DNA of 64,000 nucleotides from Gracilaria gracilis (taxonomy: Eukaryota > Rhodophyta > Florideophyceae > Gracilariales > Gracilariaceae), in NCBI GenBank assembly GCA_030374805.1, contig JARGSG010000255.1, forward strand, positions 1 to 64,000, written 5' to 3'. Shown here in pieces: positions 42,700 through 54,495 of the stretch. The position numbers and the translations under genes were made by a program. The notes beneath the pieces are model-generated. The model was not told where the DNA came from. It saw only the letters and a program-made list of their open reading frames with translations, and searched no databases. Position 1 is the stretch's first letter. Each line of letters starts with the position of its first letter.

Positions 42700-44190
42700 G
42701 AGTCCTTTAGTACAACCACGGCAACTCTACCCAGGCCAAGCTGGCATCGAATGTGGCCATCATCGTCACCTGGCAGAATCCCTTACCCTACTGTACCTAA
42801 CCTACTGTACGGTCTCCTGTTCTATTCCCACCAGTGGAATACGGAACTTCAAACGTGGAGATATAGGGTCAACGATGCGGGCTTCAAGTAACGGCCATGG
42901 CTGAATCCAACGCCTACCGCGTTATATAACTTTACATATAATTCAACCGTTTTGTAGGCGACGTTGCTGGATGTCCTTGTTTCAGCCCTCAACGCCGTTG
43001 GTTTACAGATCGTCCCGTGATGGTAGTGCCACACTAGTTCGCCAGCTGTGCAATACAAGCGCAGAAGCCCGCTTAGAGCTGGCTGCGATGGCTCGCAACT
43101 TTGTGCACAGCATGATGACTTCAATGAACTTGTAAAGTGGACTACTGGGCCCTGTGGCTCGTGAACGAAACGGTGTTTCCATAGAAAGAAAGATGTTTCT
43201 CTCGGCGGAACGAGTAGTAGGGGGCGCAGATCCAGGAAAGATATGCCCGTGGAAAACTTGTTAACTACAGTAATAGTCAGCGTTGTAACATCTGGCTGAG
43301 GTATGGCAAACAAAATAGCGAACGGGAAGTCGCCAAAGAACAAACAGAGGGACTAGACGGTTGTATCGGCTTTGAGACAGTCTCTGTTTTTGGAGGTCTG
43401 GAGGAACGCCATGTTCGAGCCAGCATGGCTATTCAAGGAATTTTAGTTTCCATGGTACAAGCTGGAATATTCATCCACCTTGTGAAGATATCAGCTCGGG
43501 TGAGACTCTCTATTGAGATCACCCCCAGAAAGGATTAATAAACAGTAACATCTTCAGAAATCAGAAATCAGTCATCACGATTGTGGAAGGTCAAGGGAGC
43601 CGAAATATTCCAAGAGCAACTTGACATTCCCACAAAGAAAAATTGTGACGGAGTTTGCCATGGGGAGACAAGAAACACGATACAGTGCGGGATGGATTGG
43701 GTGTTGTATTGTGAGCGAAAAAACAACCCGCCCTGATGGCGGGGTGTTTATTTGCTCACAACGAGTTCATACATCGACGTAATGGACGCGACGGGATTCG
43801 AGGTGTCAAAAAGCGGAATAGGCTGAGCGGTTCAGGGGTTACAGGGGGGCCAGATAACCCCGCAACCATCCCATCCTTTTCATGTTTCGAGTAGACCTTA
43901 TCCTCACTGTTGAACTGCCAAGTGCGGGCAATGTGGGCGGGTAAAAACCGCAAAGTAACTGTTACACGCCGAAACAATCACTTCCAAAAGAGCGCCGCCC
44001 ATGTAGCGGTAAGGTTAACTTCAGAATGTTCCACGGAAGTGCAACTTGCCGCTGCAGCAGTATAAGAACTCCGTTTATCTCCCACAACGCCTTCGTCCCC
44101 TCCTGCCACGCACAATCCTCCATTCAAGCTCGCTTCTGCATTTAGTGCCACCACTTCACCTCTCTACTGTTTAGAACCTCCGCCTCCCCT
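42700..44190. other. spacer, no firm gene; promoter-like end
   Basis: One 164-codon frame on the minus strand (43343-42849) has no known domain. Near 44057 the sequence GCAGTATAAGAAC, about 140 bp upstream of the zinc-finger gene, could be its TATA element. Confidence 0.4.
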
Positions 44191-44197
44191 TCCCATC

Positions 44198-44472
44198 ATG
44201 CCCTGCTCAGGTCCCGATCGTACCATGCACTACTGCTGCTGGTGCAACGAGGAATTTCCGTGCCTCGTCGCCTGTGAGACGCATGAGACCTATGCTCACA
44301 AAGGTATATATCATCCTCCCTATTCCACAGCATTGATCAAAGTACAAACACACAGACACACACAAGACGTATTGCTAACATCGCATTTCTCCCCATTCTG
44401 CAATCGTTCATTTCTTCAGGTCAAAAGCTGCCTAAAGGCAAGGTGTGCCGTCCCCATATAACAGGAAATTAG
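44198..44472 (+). CDS. small single-zinc-finger protein, two exons
   Basis: ATG at 44198. Exon 1 encodes MHYCCWCNEEFPCLVACE and THETYAHK, a C2H2-like finger (Cys-x2-Cys...His-x4-His). AAAG/GTATAT at 44304 is a donor, GCTAACATC near 44382 a branch-like site and TTTCTTCAG/GTC at 44419 an acceptor (intron 116 nt). Exon 2 continues the frame as GQKLPKGKVCRPHITGN and stops at 44472, giving 52 residues. A different frame stays open beyond (PYNRKLDLVPFDAGGRIHIH to about 44565), so an alternative acceptor could make a longer protein. No family assigned. Confidence 0.5.
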
Positions 44473-44594
44473 ACCTTGTTCCTTTCGATGCTGGAGGCAG
44501 AATTCATATCCATCCCTTGCTTCCGCCGTCAAACGCATGCTACATACCTGTACCCGCAGGCGTACCATGAGTCAGCTTTTGTTTTCAGCAAAAC

Positions 44595-46138
44595 CTACGC
44601 CACCTTGGCATAGTGAGCAGCCCTTGTAAAATCGAGTTCACATTCCATCTCCGACGCGCCACCAAACGACGCCACTTCCAACGCCACGCCCTCCACCTTC
44701 ACACAAGTATTCCAAAAGTATGGCCTCTTACAAATCCCCTCCATAAAGAAGAAGCCCCCCTTCTTCAATGTCTCCACCTTCGCCGCCATTGCATCCAACT
44801 CCTCGCCCAGCACTGCACGCCCATAGCAGCACCCCTGCGCCCTCGCCCACTCCACTCCACGAACCTCCACCCCTAACAACCTCTGGATCCCTTCCATGGC
44901 CACATACCCCTTCCCACCCCACAATACAGCTCCAGTGCGCAGGAAGCGCCCCGCTTGCTCTAGATCTTCCACAGGGGCTCGCCCCCGCGCCAGACTCTTA
45001 AGCGCAGTCGGATCCTCGCTCGTAAGCTTCACAAGTCCGAAAACACTCACCAGCAGCAATGTAGCCACATCAACCGCGTCCTTCGCGCGCTCGAATGCAT
45101 TATCGCGTCGCGGCCAATTCTTACGCGCGCACACGCACGAGATCACGATTGAGAATGCTATGTACGCCCAGGAGAGGATTTGGCGCCCTCTTAGGCGCGT
45201 CACGTAGGTCACGCCGCGTCGCAGTGATAAACGACTGGTGTCTTGTCGTGCGGTTGCGAGTTCGGTGTCAAAGGAGGCGCCGATGGGGCCGAGCATGGTT
45301 GAGAGGGGCGCTTGGTAGATTCTTTCGCCCGGGGTTCCGGCGCGAAAGAGGTTATGCCCCAGGCGGTGGGCCCACTCGACTTCCGGGGGCGATTCATTGA
45401 GATCCAAGGCAGTCAAATTCCACATGGGGGCGCGCAGACCTTCGCGTCGCATCGTTTCATTCACAGCTTGTGTCTCAGCGGCGTTGCGAAGCACGTCACG
45501 CGCACACACGAAAGGAGTATTAATGTATGCACCGTACATGGAGAGAACATCATAATTGCCCGCGGCTCTCCGGCGTTGTAGGGCATGTAGCGATTGCACG
45601 AGATCGCCAGCATCAACCGCGTGCGCAATGAGCGCTAGCGCCAGCGTCGAAATGCGGTGGTACCCGGTAAACTGGTGGCGACTTTTTCCGGCGACGTGAC
45701 AGCGGCGCGCAAGTCGTCGCGCCAGACGGGTTCCTCTACAACATCGTCGATGCAAGCAGCAACAAAAGCGCGAAAGAGGGCATCGCCATTCGAGAAGACA
45801 TGCAACACGCCGTAGCCGTCCTTGCGCACGGAGAGGGATGCAGAGCGCAGTGTGTCCGCAACAATGGTGGTAACGTCGGCGTGGGCGATGGCGAGAGGCA
45901 GGATGACGGCGACGGCGGCGTCGCGCATGAGTCATGCGGGCTGCTTGCCGTAGCCATAGCGGTTGCGAGCGTGTGTAAGCGTATTGAAGACGACGGCGGT
46001 GCCCTCTTTGCGCACGTCTGGGGACAGGGCGGAGGCGGCGGATGAGACTTCCTCGGCACAGGTGAGGAAGAGCGCGAAGTCGTGCAGTGCCTTACTGTTG
46101 CCATTGTGCATGTCTGTCGAAGCATGGATATGATACAC
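44595..46138 (-). pseudogene. membrane protein gene with stop and frameshift
   Basis: Coding text starts near 46138 (SKALHDFALFLTCAEEVSSA). After GYGKQPA a TGA (45929-45934 region) interrupts, and the same frame goes on with MRDAAVAVILPLAIAHADVT, VLHVFSNGDALFRAFVAAC and VWRDDLRAAVTSPEKVATSL. Near 45670 the reading moves to another frame (YHRISTLALALIAHAVDAGD). This stays open to the end with GNYDVLSMYGAYINTPFVCA, a membrane segment ILSWAYIAFSIVISCVCA and VEDLEQAGRFLRTGAVLWGG, ending DFTRAAHYAKVA. I do not recognise the family. One nonsense and one frameshift suggest a decayed copy. An intron at either place is possible but I saw no good splice sites. Confidence 0.5.
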
Positions 46139-46261
46139 AAACGTGAAGGGTTAAAGCACGAGATATATCACGTAAACGCACACCGCAACGTAGTGATAGA
46201 CTGGTTAGCCGCTTTGTCGCAAACTATCTGTGGGAGACGCTGCGTCGCTGTAGTGCATCAG

Positions 46262-47646
46262 ATTGAGCAAAACGTACCTGCATGCATGTATCCCTGTCCA
46301 ACAGTTGTATCAAAGCAAACATGATACCATTTTCAACAAGCGGAATGTCTTCACCTTTGACATATACTTCGTCGTCGATGAGCTTGATGCCTTCAACCCA
46401 CTCCGTTACAAGCACGCGGGGCGAAGAATACTGGTCAAAGACCCTAGGCAAGTAGATGCCAAGTAGATGCCCGGGACATCATCATACGCCTTCCTAAATT
46501 GGCTAGTTCGGTGGTGTAATCAAGCTCCTCGAACAAGCCACTGGCGTACTCATCAACGGCAGCAGCAAAATCAGTCCTACTTCAACAGAACATTGGCCAC
46601 AGTGGCAAAGTACCTGACAATATAGCAGTCCATGGCAGTCTGTTCAGCGACCTCGGGTCTTCGAACCTTGAAAGCGACATCCACTCCCTCCACCTTGGCC
46701 TTGAAGACCGTACCCAGACTGGCGCCCGCGACGGGGTTGGGAGAAATGGCATCGAAGATATGATCAGGGGTGGCACCAAGCTCTTGTTAGATCAACTCAT
46801 AGGCGTGCACGATCGGGAAGAATGGAAGCACATCATCCTGCAACTTTTGCAATTGCTTGATGACCGGCGCAGTGAATAGATCCTGTCTGGTGGCAGCGGC
46901 CTGTCCAAACTTGATGGCGGCCGGTCCCAGTCGGGTCATGGCCACCTTCAAATGGGCCGCCCATTTGGTCTCGCGCGTATCCTCCCGTTCGCTTATCTGC
47001 TGCTCCGTGAGCGTGCCAACGCCAACGGCACGCTTGTCGATCATGGACAGCATGCGGTCCCTTGCAAGCTGAAACGAAAGCCAAGCAATCTCGCGGAAGA
47101 AGAGCATCATGCGTTGCAGCGCATTATCCGGACAAATGCTAAAGTAAAGGTTGAGCACGGTGGGGTCATACACGACGGGCAGCTTCGTCCGGAGGCTCTC
47201 ACGCCCCGAAGTGGCCATCGCAATGGCGCAATAGCCCGCAACAGAGCCGGTGACACCCGCGCGAGCCAGGTACACCTTGGCCATCCTGTTCATATCGTTC
47301 GGGGTGCCGACGCGCGTAACGATCGCATAATCATCCGGCGTAGCAGTGGTAAAGTGAGCAGCGTCCGCCTCTATCTGCTCCACGGAGGCAGGGTCGCTCG
47401 CCTTCTCATTGAAGCCGAGGCGCTCGTCCGGCGAGCGCATCCAATCCAGCACGGCCTCGACGTCGCCGTGCGAGCGCTTTGGCGCCAGCTCCTTGTCCAG
47501 CATGGTGTCCGCGCGGGCGACCCGCGCTGCGCCAAGCACGCCCACCAGCGCGTGTCACGCGGCACTGGGCCCTGGGCCCATCGCGCGCGCCGCCGGCCGC
47601 ACAGCAGGCTGGACGGCACGAAGAAGACGTTCGCGCTGCTCGCCAT
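46262..47646 (-). pseudogene. ABC1/UbiB-family atypical kinase, heavily damaged
   Basis: ATG at 47646 with a transit-peptide-like start (MASSANVFFVPSSLLCGRRR). After a frame change near 47555 the text is continuous: LGAARVARADTMLDKELAPK, then MTRLGPAAIKFGQAAATRQD (the ABC1 KxGQ motif) and LQKLQDDVLPFFPI. A TAA at 46787-46789 interrupts. The frame continues with NPVAGASLGTVFKAKVEGVD and FKVRRPEV (the Ala-rich nucleotide loop and catalytic Lys). A shift leads to EYASGLFEELDYTTELAN. Another shift leads to KAYDDVPGIYL, where an 11-bp tandem duplication (46449-46470) breaks the frame again, and then to PRVFDQYSSPRVLVTEWVEG. ABC1 kinases regulate quinone synthesis in plastids and mitochondria. At least five lesions make this copy dead. 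Confidence 0.85.
46449..46470. repeat. 11-bp tandem duplication inside the ABC1 kinase relic
   Basis: CAAGTAGATGC occurs twice back to back. Removing one copy restores GIYLPRVFDQ on the minus strand. It is thus a disabling duplication, not a sequencing slip in a homopolymer. Confidence 0.85.
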
Positions 47647-47749
47647 GCGCAAGCGACGTTGATCGGGGGAGGCGACGACGTTTGCTTACACGCCGCGCGC
47701 CGTCGTAGACGGTGGGGATGTGGCAACGACCCAACACCCAAAATAAAGT

Positions 47750-48300
47750 GTTTTACGAAACTTAGGTGCTACTGTAATCGTAGCGCTGTGCAACGTGTAT
47801 GACGTGAGCACCCGTATGCAATATTAGGGAACATTAAACCACCTTCAGTAGCCAGCAGTGACACTGTAGTTGCCAAAGTAGGCGATATTACTTAGCGCTG
47901 CGCGCCTTGCGCCAAAGTCCTAATGCCGTAAACTTTAGCAGTCAAAACTGCTCTACTCTCCCTTCAATCCAGCAGCATATCCTGATAAAACTCTCATCAC
48001 TTTTACTTGCAAAAAATATTTACATTGAATCGCAATAAACTTAACACAGCATGCTCTATTAATTAGTTACTAATTGAAAAGCTTCTTAAATGTAGAATCG
48101 AGTTTTATGAATATAATATCGAGTTTTATTAGTGTAAAATACTTACCATCTAATGAAAACTGAATTTTTTAAAAAAGTTAATTAGATGCGCTTGATTATC
48201 TCTTTCGGCAAATGTACACGCTAAGCGAATTGCAGCGCCTCCGCGGCGCGCATTGCGTTTTTGCTCCATATTTCTGTTGCTGTAATCATGACATGACGTA
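47750..48300. other. AT-rich spacer
   Basis: AT-rich DNA with no gene. ATCGAGTTTTAT occurs twice (about 48098 and 48119). Confidence 0.5.
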
Positions 48301-48560
48301 ATGCTGACGCGCGCGATGTCACCTCCCCCGACGCGCGCCGTCCCCCCGTGCACCGAGGCTGTAATAGTTGTACATAAAGTTACTGTGCCGATATGGATTG
48401 CCACCGCAATCACAACAACACCCGCCAACACTTCACCTCTCGGATCAACTCCAAACCCAACAGACACACGCTCATCTCCGTCATCACTTGGACGCTCTAC
48501 AAGACCCAATCAGCACGCCCGAACGACTAACATCCGCGTATAGCGCCTTGCTCCAACACA

Positions 48561-48803
48561 TTGGGCAGTCAAACTGCTCAATCGCTTTTCACGCAATTTC
48601 CGTCACAACGCTGTCAAACATACCACATAGTGCCCTTTTTGCATGCCAAAGCTATTCAACTACTACGACAAGCGGCCAATAAGGCCGATCCACACGCCCA
48701 CGCTGAGCTTGCCTTTCTGTACGCCATCGGAATCGCCCAGCTGCTTGTTCCCAGAAACGAGGCGGCTCCTCTGCTTCATTGGGCCCATCGCTGCCGAAGC
48801 TAG
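48561..48803 (+). pseudogene. Sel1-repeat protein fragment
   Basis: The frame reads HAKAIQLLRQAANKADPHAH, then AELAFLYAIGI and NEAAPLLHWAHRC. This fits the Sel1/TPR-like repeat (A..LL..AA..G.A.A...LG.LY..G) as found in SEL1L/Hrd3-type ER-associated degradation proteins. Only about one and a half repeats are present, the upstream part is out of frame, and GC-rich repeats follow at once. A fragment; the family identity is tentative. Confidence 0.4.
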
Positions 48804-48809
48804 TTCTCT

Positions 48810-50590
48810 TTGCGCATGTGTGGCGCTTGCGCCTCGTTATCCCATCACGCACTCTGTTTCTGAAGACTGTCCCCGCGCATTTGAATGCGGTGGTGGCAGC
48901 TCGCAAGCCGTAGCGGCATGCGGGCGGTGGTGGCACGCAGGCGGCGGTGTCGGCACGAAGGTGGTGGGTGGCGCGGCACGCGCGCGGCCGCACTCACGCG
49001 CTTGGCGGCGCGCGCGCGGCGCACACGCGCGCGTGGCCAGGCGCGCCGCGTCCGCGCGTGCGAACACGCAGTACAGAAAAGGTAAAAAAAATTTTTAGTT
49101 TGCGCACGTGTTGCCGGCCGCGACGCGCAGTCTGCGCTGAGTAGCGCGAAAGCGCCGCAATGATGTTTTTTGCTTAAAACCCGAATCTCCTGTGCATAAA
49201 GCTTAATGCGTCAGCCCACTACTGTACCACGAATTGATCGGTGTCAGCGCAGATGAGAGGCACCGAGCGCGCGATATGGCGGGAACAACCAATCAACACG
49301 CTGCACGAATAACGGTGCGTCGGCGACAGCACCGCACAGCCAATTATTTCGAAATCGGAAGCAATTTGCACCAGCGCACAGTTGCAGCCAACACAACGGC
49401 ACCGACCGTGCGCTTCCCCCACAGTATGCAGAAAAACCCCCACACTCGCCACGCCCCCCCTGCAACGTGCAGCGACATCGCCGCGGAGCACTCGGCGTCG
49501 ACTCTGTGGTGGCACGGAGATATGCACGCGACACTCAGCCAGCGCCAGACATGTGACGGCGATGATGATGCGCCGGAGGGAGCAGATGACTGCAAGACGA
49601 GCACGAGGGTACAGTCGCCCTGGGCGATTCAACGGGACGAACCCCAAGACCATCACTGCTCCTGTCGAGCCTGTGAGGCGTGGAATGACACGGTACGGCA
49701 GCGCGACGTTGGTCAACGATACCGCCCACCGAATAGCGCACGACGCGTGATGAAGACGGCAGGAACAACACCGTAAGGGCTGTGCGTGATCACTCCAGAC
49801 TCTACGCCACACTGCACAACGGCGAGGGTAGCATGATGGTAACACGCCGGGGGGAAGACGCACCACACGAGCATAGCTACGCTGAAGGCGCACCACGGCG
49901 GGCGCAAGCTGATCTACCGGATGAAGCTAAAGATGCCGAGGCGTCGCATTGGGTAAACGTGACCACAAAGTGTGACGCGGACGCGCACGGGGGACACCGT
50001 GCTCACTGTATCTTAGCGGCCTATGACACACTGGGCGGTACAGCGGCGCAGGTAACAAGTGCAGACGAGGACGCGAGGGCAATGACGGGCAAAGCTCGTC
50101 GCGAGCAAGACCACGTGAGACTACCAGTACGTGGTGACCTACACGGCATAGAGATACTAACGGTAATGGCGATGTACATTAAACCTCGCTCTGCCGCGAG
50201 TCTGGTGGTTGCAAGGCTTGACGTCGGCCAGCTTATCTCCATAACGTTCCTGACTGACGTGTGCTCGATGCTCGAAGTTCCGTCGAGATTCACGCTTTCT
50301 TTTGCGCTCTTCTTCTGCCTTGTTCTCGGCAAGGGTTTCCCTTTCTAAGAGTAGTGTCGCACGCGTCTTCTGCAGTGCTCGCAGCGCTCGGCAAGAAATG
50401 CGCAGCAAGAATGCGGTGTGAACATGCGCTAGGCTACACAAGGGGCACGCGTAATGCATGAACAGTGGCACACAACTTTTGGCGGTAAATGGTTAACTGC
50501 CGAGCGAAAACGAGCATCCCCTACTGTTCGCGCTTTCTTTCGCGTGCTTTGCTGCTCGTCAGCGTGCTTGCTAGCGAGCTACCTTCGGTA
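48810..50590. other. GC-rich region with overlapping ORFs of unknown nature
   Basis: Long frames overlap on both strands (for example 49896-49219 on minus, 225 codons, and 49782-50348 on plus, 188 codons). None has a domain I know, and mutual overlap means at most one can be real. The plus frame from 49782 (MRDHSRLYATLHNGEGSMM) looks marginally more protein-like. Possibly a decayed transposon ORF. CG-alternating tracts lie at 48960-49060. Confidence 0.35.
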
Positions 50591-50639
50591 ACTTCACCTG
50601 ATTATGACTCGCGCGAATGAATCCGAGACGCTGTCATTC

Positions 50640-51680
50640 TGCTGTGGCGTCTGCGGCTCCAAGCTCACGGACAACGCTGCGTTGTTCATTGAAATTCCGA
50701 GAGGCTTCGATACATGAAGGAGGAACTGCCGCCCGCGTCTCATTCGCTCAACGGTCACTTCCAGGTGCAACTCGCCCATGCCAGAGAGGAGTATTTCACC
50801 CGTTTCGTCGTCCACTCTAGTTTCCAGAGAGGCATCGGCCTCAACAACACGAAACAACTCTTGCTCCATCTCTTTTTTCTGTGAGCTGGTGCCAGCAGAC
50901 AGAGCGACAGTGAATACTGCAGGGGGAGGTCGAACTGTATCCATAACTACATGAGATGACTTTGGACTGTCCTTAAGAACAATAGTATCACCTGTTTGAG
51001 TGTTCTTCAATCCAGTCTGGATTACATAGTCAGAGTGTTCGTAATTAGTATTCGGCATGTCATACAGCCAAAAAGATTGGAAAGGAACTTACCGCTGGCA
51101 ACATATCCCCAGTGTTGACGCTCTCGATCTCGACAAATTTGTCAGCCATAACCCGAAGCAATTTGGTTGGCTTTTCTGCTTGTTCTTGAGTCGTATTGAG
51201 TAAGGGCTTCTTGCCATCTAGAAGCGAGCCAGTGAAGACACGCAGGTGAACAAGTCGTCCACGATGTCGGTCATATGACCTTGAACGCGTATGCGACGAT
51301 TGGAGCCTCGCTAGATTTGGGTACACTGACTGTATGGTGGTTCTCGATAGAACGTGCCTTAACAGACTTTCTTTCGGTTGGAGCTGGTAAGTAGTCAACA
51401 ACAGCGTCCATAAGCTGTTCCACACCGACGCGATTCAGCGAAGACCCGCAGAGAACAGGAACTATCTTGTTGTATATACAGGCGCTTCGAAGAGCAGACT
51501 GCATCTGTTGTCGCGTAATGGGTTGACCATCGAGGTAGAGGCTCATGATTTCGTCGTCAGCATCGGCAACGGTTTCAAGTAGCGTATCAGCAGCTCTACA
51601 GATTTGCGCTTGATATTCGTCGGGAACAGTGGAGATGGGCTGCATTTCATCACTTTGTTGAGTCGGAAAAGTCTGTAGGA
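50640..51680 (-). pseudogene. elongation factor G (organellar type) relic
   Basis: Reading on the minus strand: VADADDEIMSLYLDGQPITR, IYNKIVPVLCGSSLNRVGVE and LMDAVVDYLPAP (end of the G' domain). After a one-base shift near 51260 comes YDRHRGRLVHLRVFTGSLLD and MADKFVEIESVNTGDMLPA (domain II). A canonical intron follows (51017-51092), then TGLKNTQTGDTIVLKD, VFTVALSAG and DDETGEILLSGMGELHLEVT (domain III). The text decays after VERMRR. The GTPase motifs upstream and domains IV and V downstream are absent. EF-G moves tRNA and mRNA through the ribosome or helps recycle it; the match is to organellar EF-Gs, GFM2-like perhaps. The retained intron shows this came from a DNA-level duplication, not a retrocopy. 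Confidence 0.8.
51017..51092 (-). other. 76-nt spliceosomal intron in the EF-G relic
   Basis: Donor GCG/GTAAGT, branch-like ATACTAATTAC, acceptor AATCCAG/ACTGG. Removal joins GDMLPA to TGLKNTQTGDT, the expected EF-G sequence. It is a useful model of intron size and signals for this genome. Confidence 0.75.
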
Positions 51681-51689
51681 GATCGTAAC

Positions 51690-53994
51690 TACCAGCGACA
51701 CAACAAACATCCCCTTCTATCCCAGTCACAAGTTCACGAAGCGCGTCACCGCCCTGCAGGTCCTACACTAACACCTTTCCAGAGTCTCGAAGCCAACATG
51801 CGACCCATCTTGAGTCCTCGCTCACAGATATGCACCTAACCGAATCCATGCCCTGTCCTATCACAGTCTCCACACTCGACTCAGCGTCCCACTTCCTCAC
51901 CATACCGTCTTCATCCACGCATACAACCATTTGTCCATCGCTTGACATTGCAGCACACCCAAAACGTCCTACAATCTCGGCTGTGCTTCGACTTCCGTAC
52001 TTCACATTGTACTTCACCATTCGCATACTTACATCAGCACTCCGGTGGTAGAGCACCCTCAGATCGTTCCCCTTCTTCACCACTCCAACAACCTTCCCTC
52101 CCACTGAAATGCTCTCCAATACAGTCCCTCCTTGCACCTGTCAAGAACTCTTTCCTTGCCTTCAGCCATGGCCTCTCCACAATCTCTTCAACTACCTCTA
52201 CAAACCTCCGTGTGCTCTCGCACTTCTCCGAGTACCATACCAGACGTCCGTACAGCTGAAAGTGCGCTTCTCGACCGTTCTTCATCACAGCATGATAGCT
52301 CAATTGTGCTGCATTTGCAATTACTCCCAGTTGCACACTCCACAACTTCCACTTCGTCTGCAACCTCTCCCTCCTTCACCCTCGATGTACAAAAACATAA
52401 ACGCTTCAGCTTCAACCAAGCACCAGAGTGTCTTGCTTCTTGTTCATCGACCTTCACAGAAACTTTGTTCGCTCCAAATGCAACAGCATCACCACTAACA
52501 TTACATTAGTTGTCCAACAAGCGCTTCAAGTGGCGTTGATTCTCATTACTCTCACCGACTGAGAGCACGTCAGGGTGTCATCATGCACACGCAGCACCGA
52601 ACTGAGTTCCCTCTTGTTCTCGGGAATCGTCATACTCACAACTGCAACCGAATTCAGCGCTTTCATCACTTCTAAAGCGCTCGTCTCCTCTCTCAAATCT
52701 CATAGCCGCTAAAGCATAGACACAGGCACCTCTTGTTGTTTCTTCAGTACACACAAGGATCGATGCATCTCTCGAATGGACAAAGGAAAGCTCTCCAGCT
52801 GTACTTTCTTCTCCCAACGAAGCTCCAGTACTGAGATAGATGCGTTTGTCACAATCCGCACCATCCCATATCCAGTTACGTTGCCCTCAACCATCGTATT
52901 CGGTTCCCTCTGCAGTTTCTCACGATAAAAACGCAGAGCATCTTGTTCGTGTCCCTCCACATATGAGAAATACTTTCGAACGCCTGAACCAGTCACAGCC
53001 AGCAGTAAAGGAATCCCCACACATTCTTCTACTATCCGCTCCAATGCTTCTGTGTTTTCCTCCTTGTCAATAGTGTAGTGTTCCATTCCGAGTGTTTCAG
53101 AAACATAACTCGTGAAGCTTCGGCTTCCCTTGGCCGGAAATGCATGCGTTTGTCAGCTTCTTCGGCAAGCTCTTTCTCCCTGGTTGTATAAACAAGGCGG
53201 CTGTCTCTGTCAATCATACCAGCCAACACCAAGAACGTACCAGCATCAAATCCGTTCGCCATCCAAACATCATCAACAAGAAATAGGCATGTGTGGCGCG
53301 CGAACCAATTTGCTGCCTTGTCCACAGCTTCCTGTAGCTGCTTCCCACGGTTTATGGCGCTTCCAAGTGGTTCATCTCCCGTCTCCCTAACAACACGGGC
53401 TATCTCCTGAATCAGTACATCTATTCCAGCATCTTTACCAAGACTCATGAACTGCACACCATCCGGGAACCTCGATTGGACACTCTCAACATCTTTCAAG
53501 CCCCGAAGCGCACAGGTCTTCCCTACTCCACCTCGACCAGCAGCCACAGCTGCTATCACTCTATGTGCCGAACGTTTGAGTACAGCTGCCTTTAACTCTC
53601 CCTCAAACGTATCTAAGGAATCGTAGTCCAGAGTGAGCCCTGCGGGGTTGGGTGAAACAGTCCCTCCCTTTTCGAACTTTGGTTGACTTCGAGACGCCGG
53701 TGCATTCTCGCGAGGGCGGCATTTATCCACCAAGTCAGGTCTCTCATTTCGAAGCCGTTCTAAGCTTCTGTTCTCAATCAAGTTAATGAAGGCTTCTCTG
53801 GTGGCGGCCATGTTTGGACGGTCACGATTAGACGCACCCAGGTCGTTTCCGATGCTCCACACTGTACCCGCTTTGTGCGATGCATGCAAAACATCTTGGA
53901 GAGAAACTAGACCATCCACGGCACGCTTCATGAGCCCATGCTCAACAAAGAGGCTGTTGTAGGTACCGAAGATGGCTACAAGGGTATACCACAT
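51690..53994 (-). pseudogene. NB-ARC / WD40 (STAND-type, NLR-like) protein relic
   Basis: ATG at 53994 (MWYTLVAIFGTYNSLFVEHG). A linker comes first, then the NB-ARC ATPase: P-loop AVAAGRGGVGKT (about residue 152), CLFLVDDVWMANGFD (Walker B, about 235) and SRLVYTTRE (sensor). A frame change near 53100 leads to EECVGIPLLLAVTG (the GLPL box). After VLKKQQEVPVSML there is a TAG (52709-52711) and then RL-TGA-DLREETSALEVMKAL, so two nonsense codons lie three codons apart. Further shifts lead to a helical linker (LSYHAVMKNGREAHFQLYGR, about 52300) and WD40 blades (CAAMSSDGQMVVCVDEDGMV, SRWVACWLRDSGKVLV). A TAG at 51763 stands where Trp is expected before DLQGG. STAND ATPases of this build act as signal-triggered oligomerising switches. 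This copy is dead. Confidence 0.85.
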
Positions 53995-54495
53995 CGCACA
54001 AAAAAGTTTCCTGTTTTAGTTTCCGTCTACAGCTTCAGATTTCCACAGTCAGGTTGCGGGGCCTTTGGCAGCTGCACGGGTTCTACTGAAGGGCGACAAA
54101 ATCGATAGATTCTCTGAAAGCGGTTGGAATCGAGTATTCACTGCTTCGTTTGCAGAAGATACAAGAGAGGCAACAGAATGACGAGTCATCGCTGTCGGAC
54201 TTGTAGCGCAGAGATTGCAGATGAAATCCTTGTGAACGAGAAGATTGTGGACAACCAAATCTTACATGGGGACGTGCAATGCTTCCTGAAATTCAAGCTC
54301 CCAACTCCTCAGAAGTTAAATACGGCACGATTCACTCTTTCTTTCCATTTCGGTTGATGCACCATTTTCCCTAGTGACAGAACAACTGAAGACTCCGACC
54401 TCAAGCTACAAATCTGAAAAGTAAACGGCTGTCTTACGTAGTGTCAGGTAATGATGTCTATTATCCACTGCCCCATCGTCAGTACGACAGAGGCT

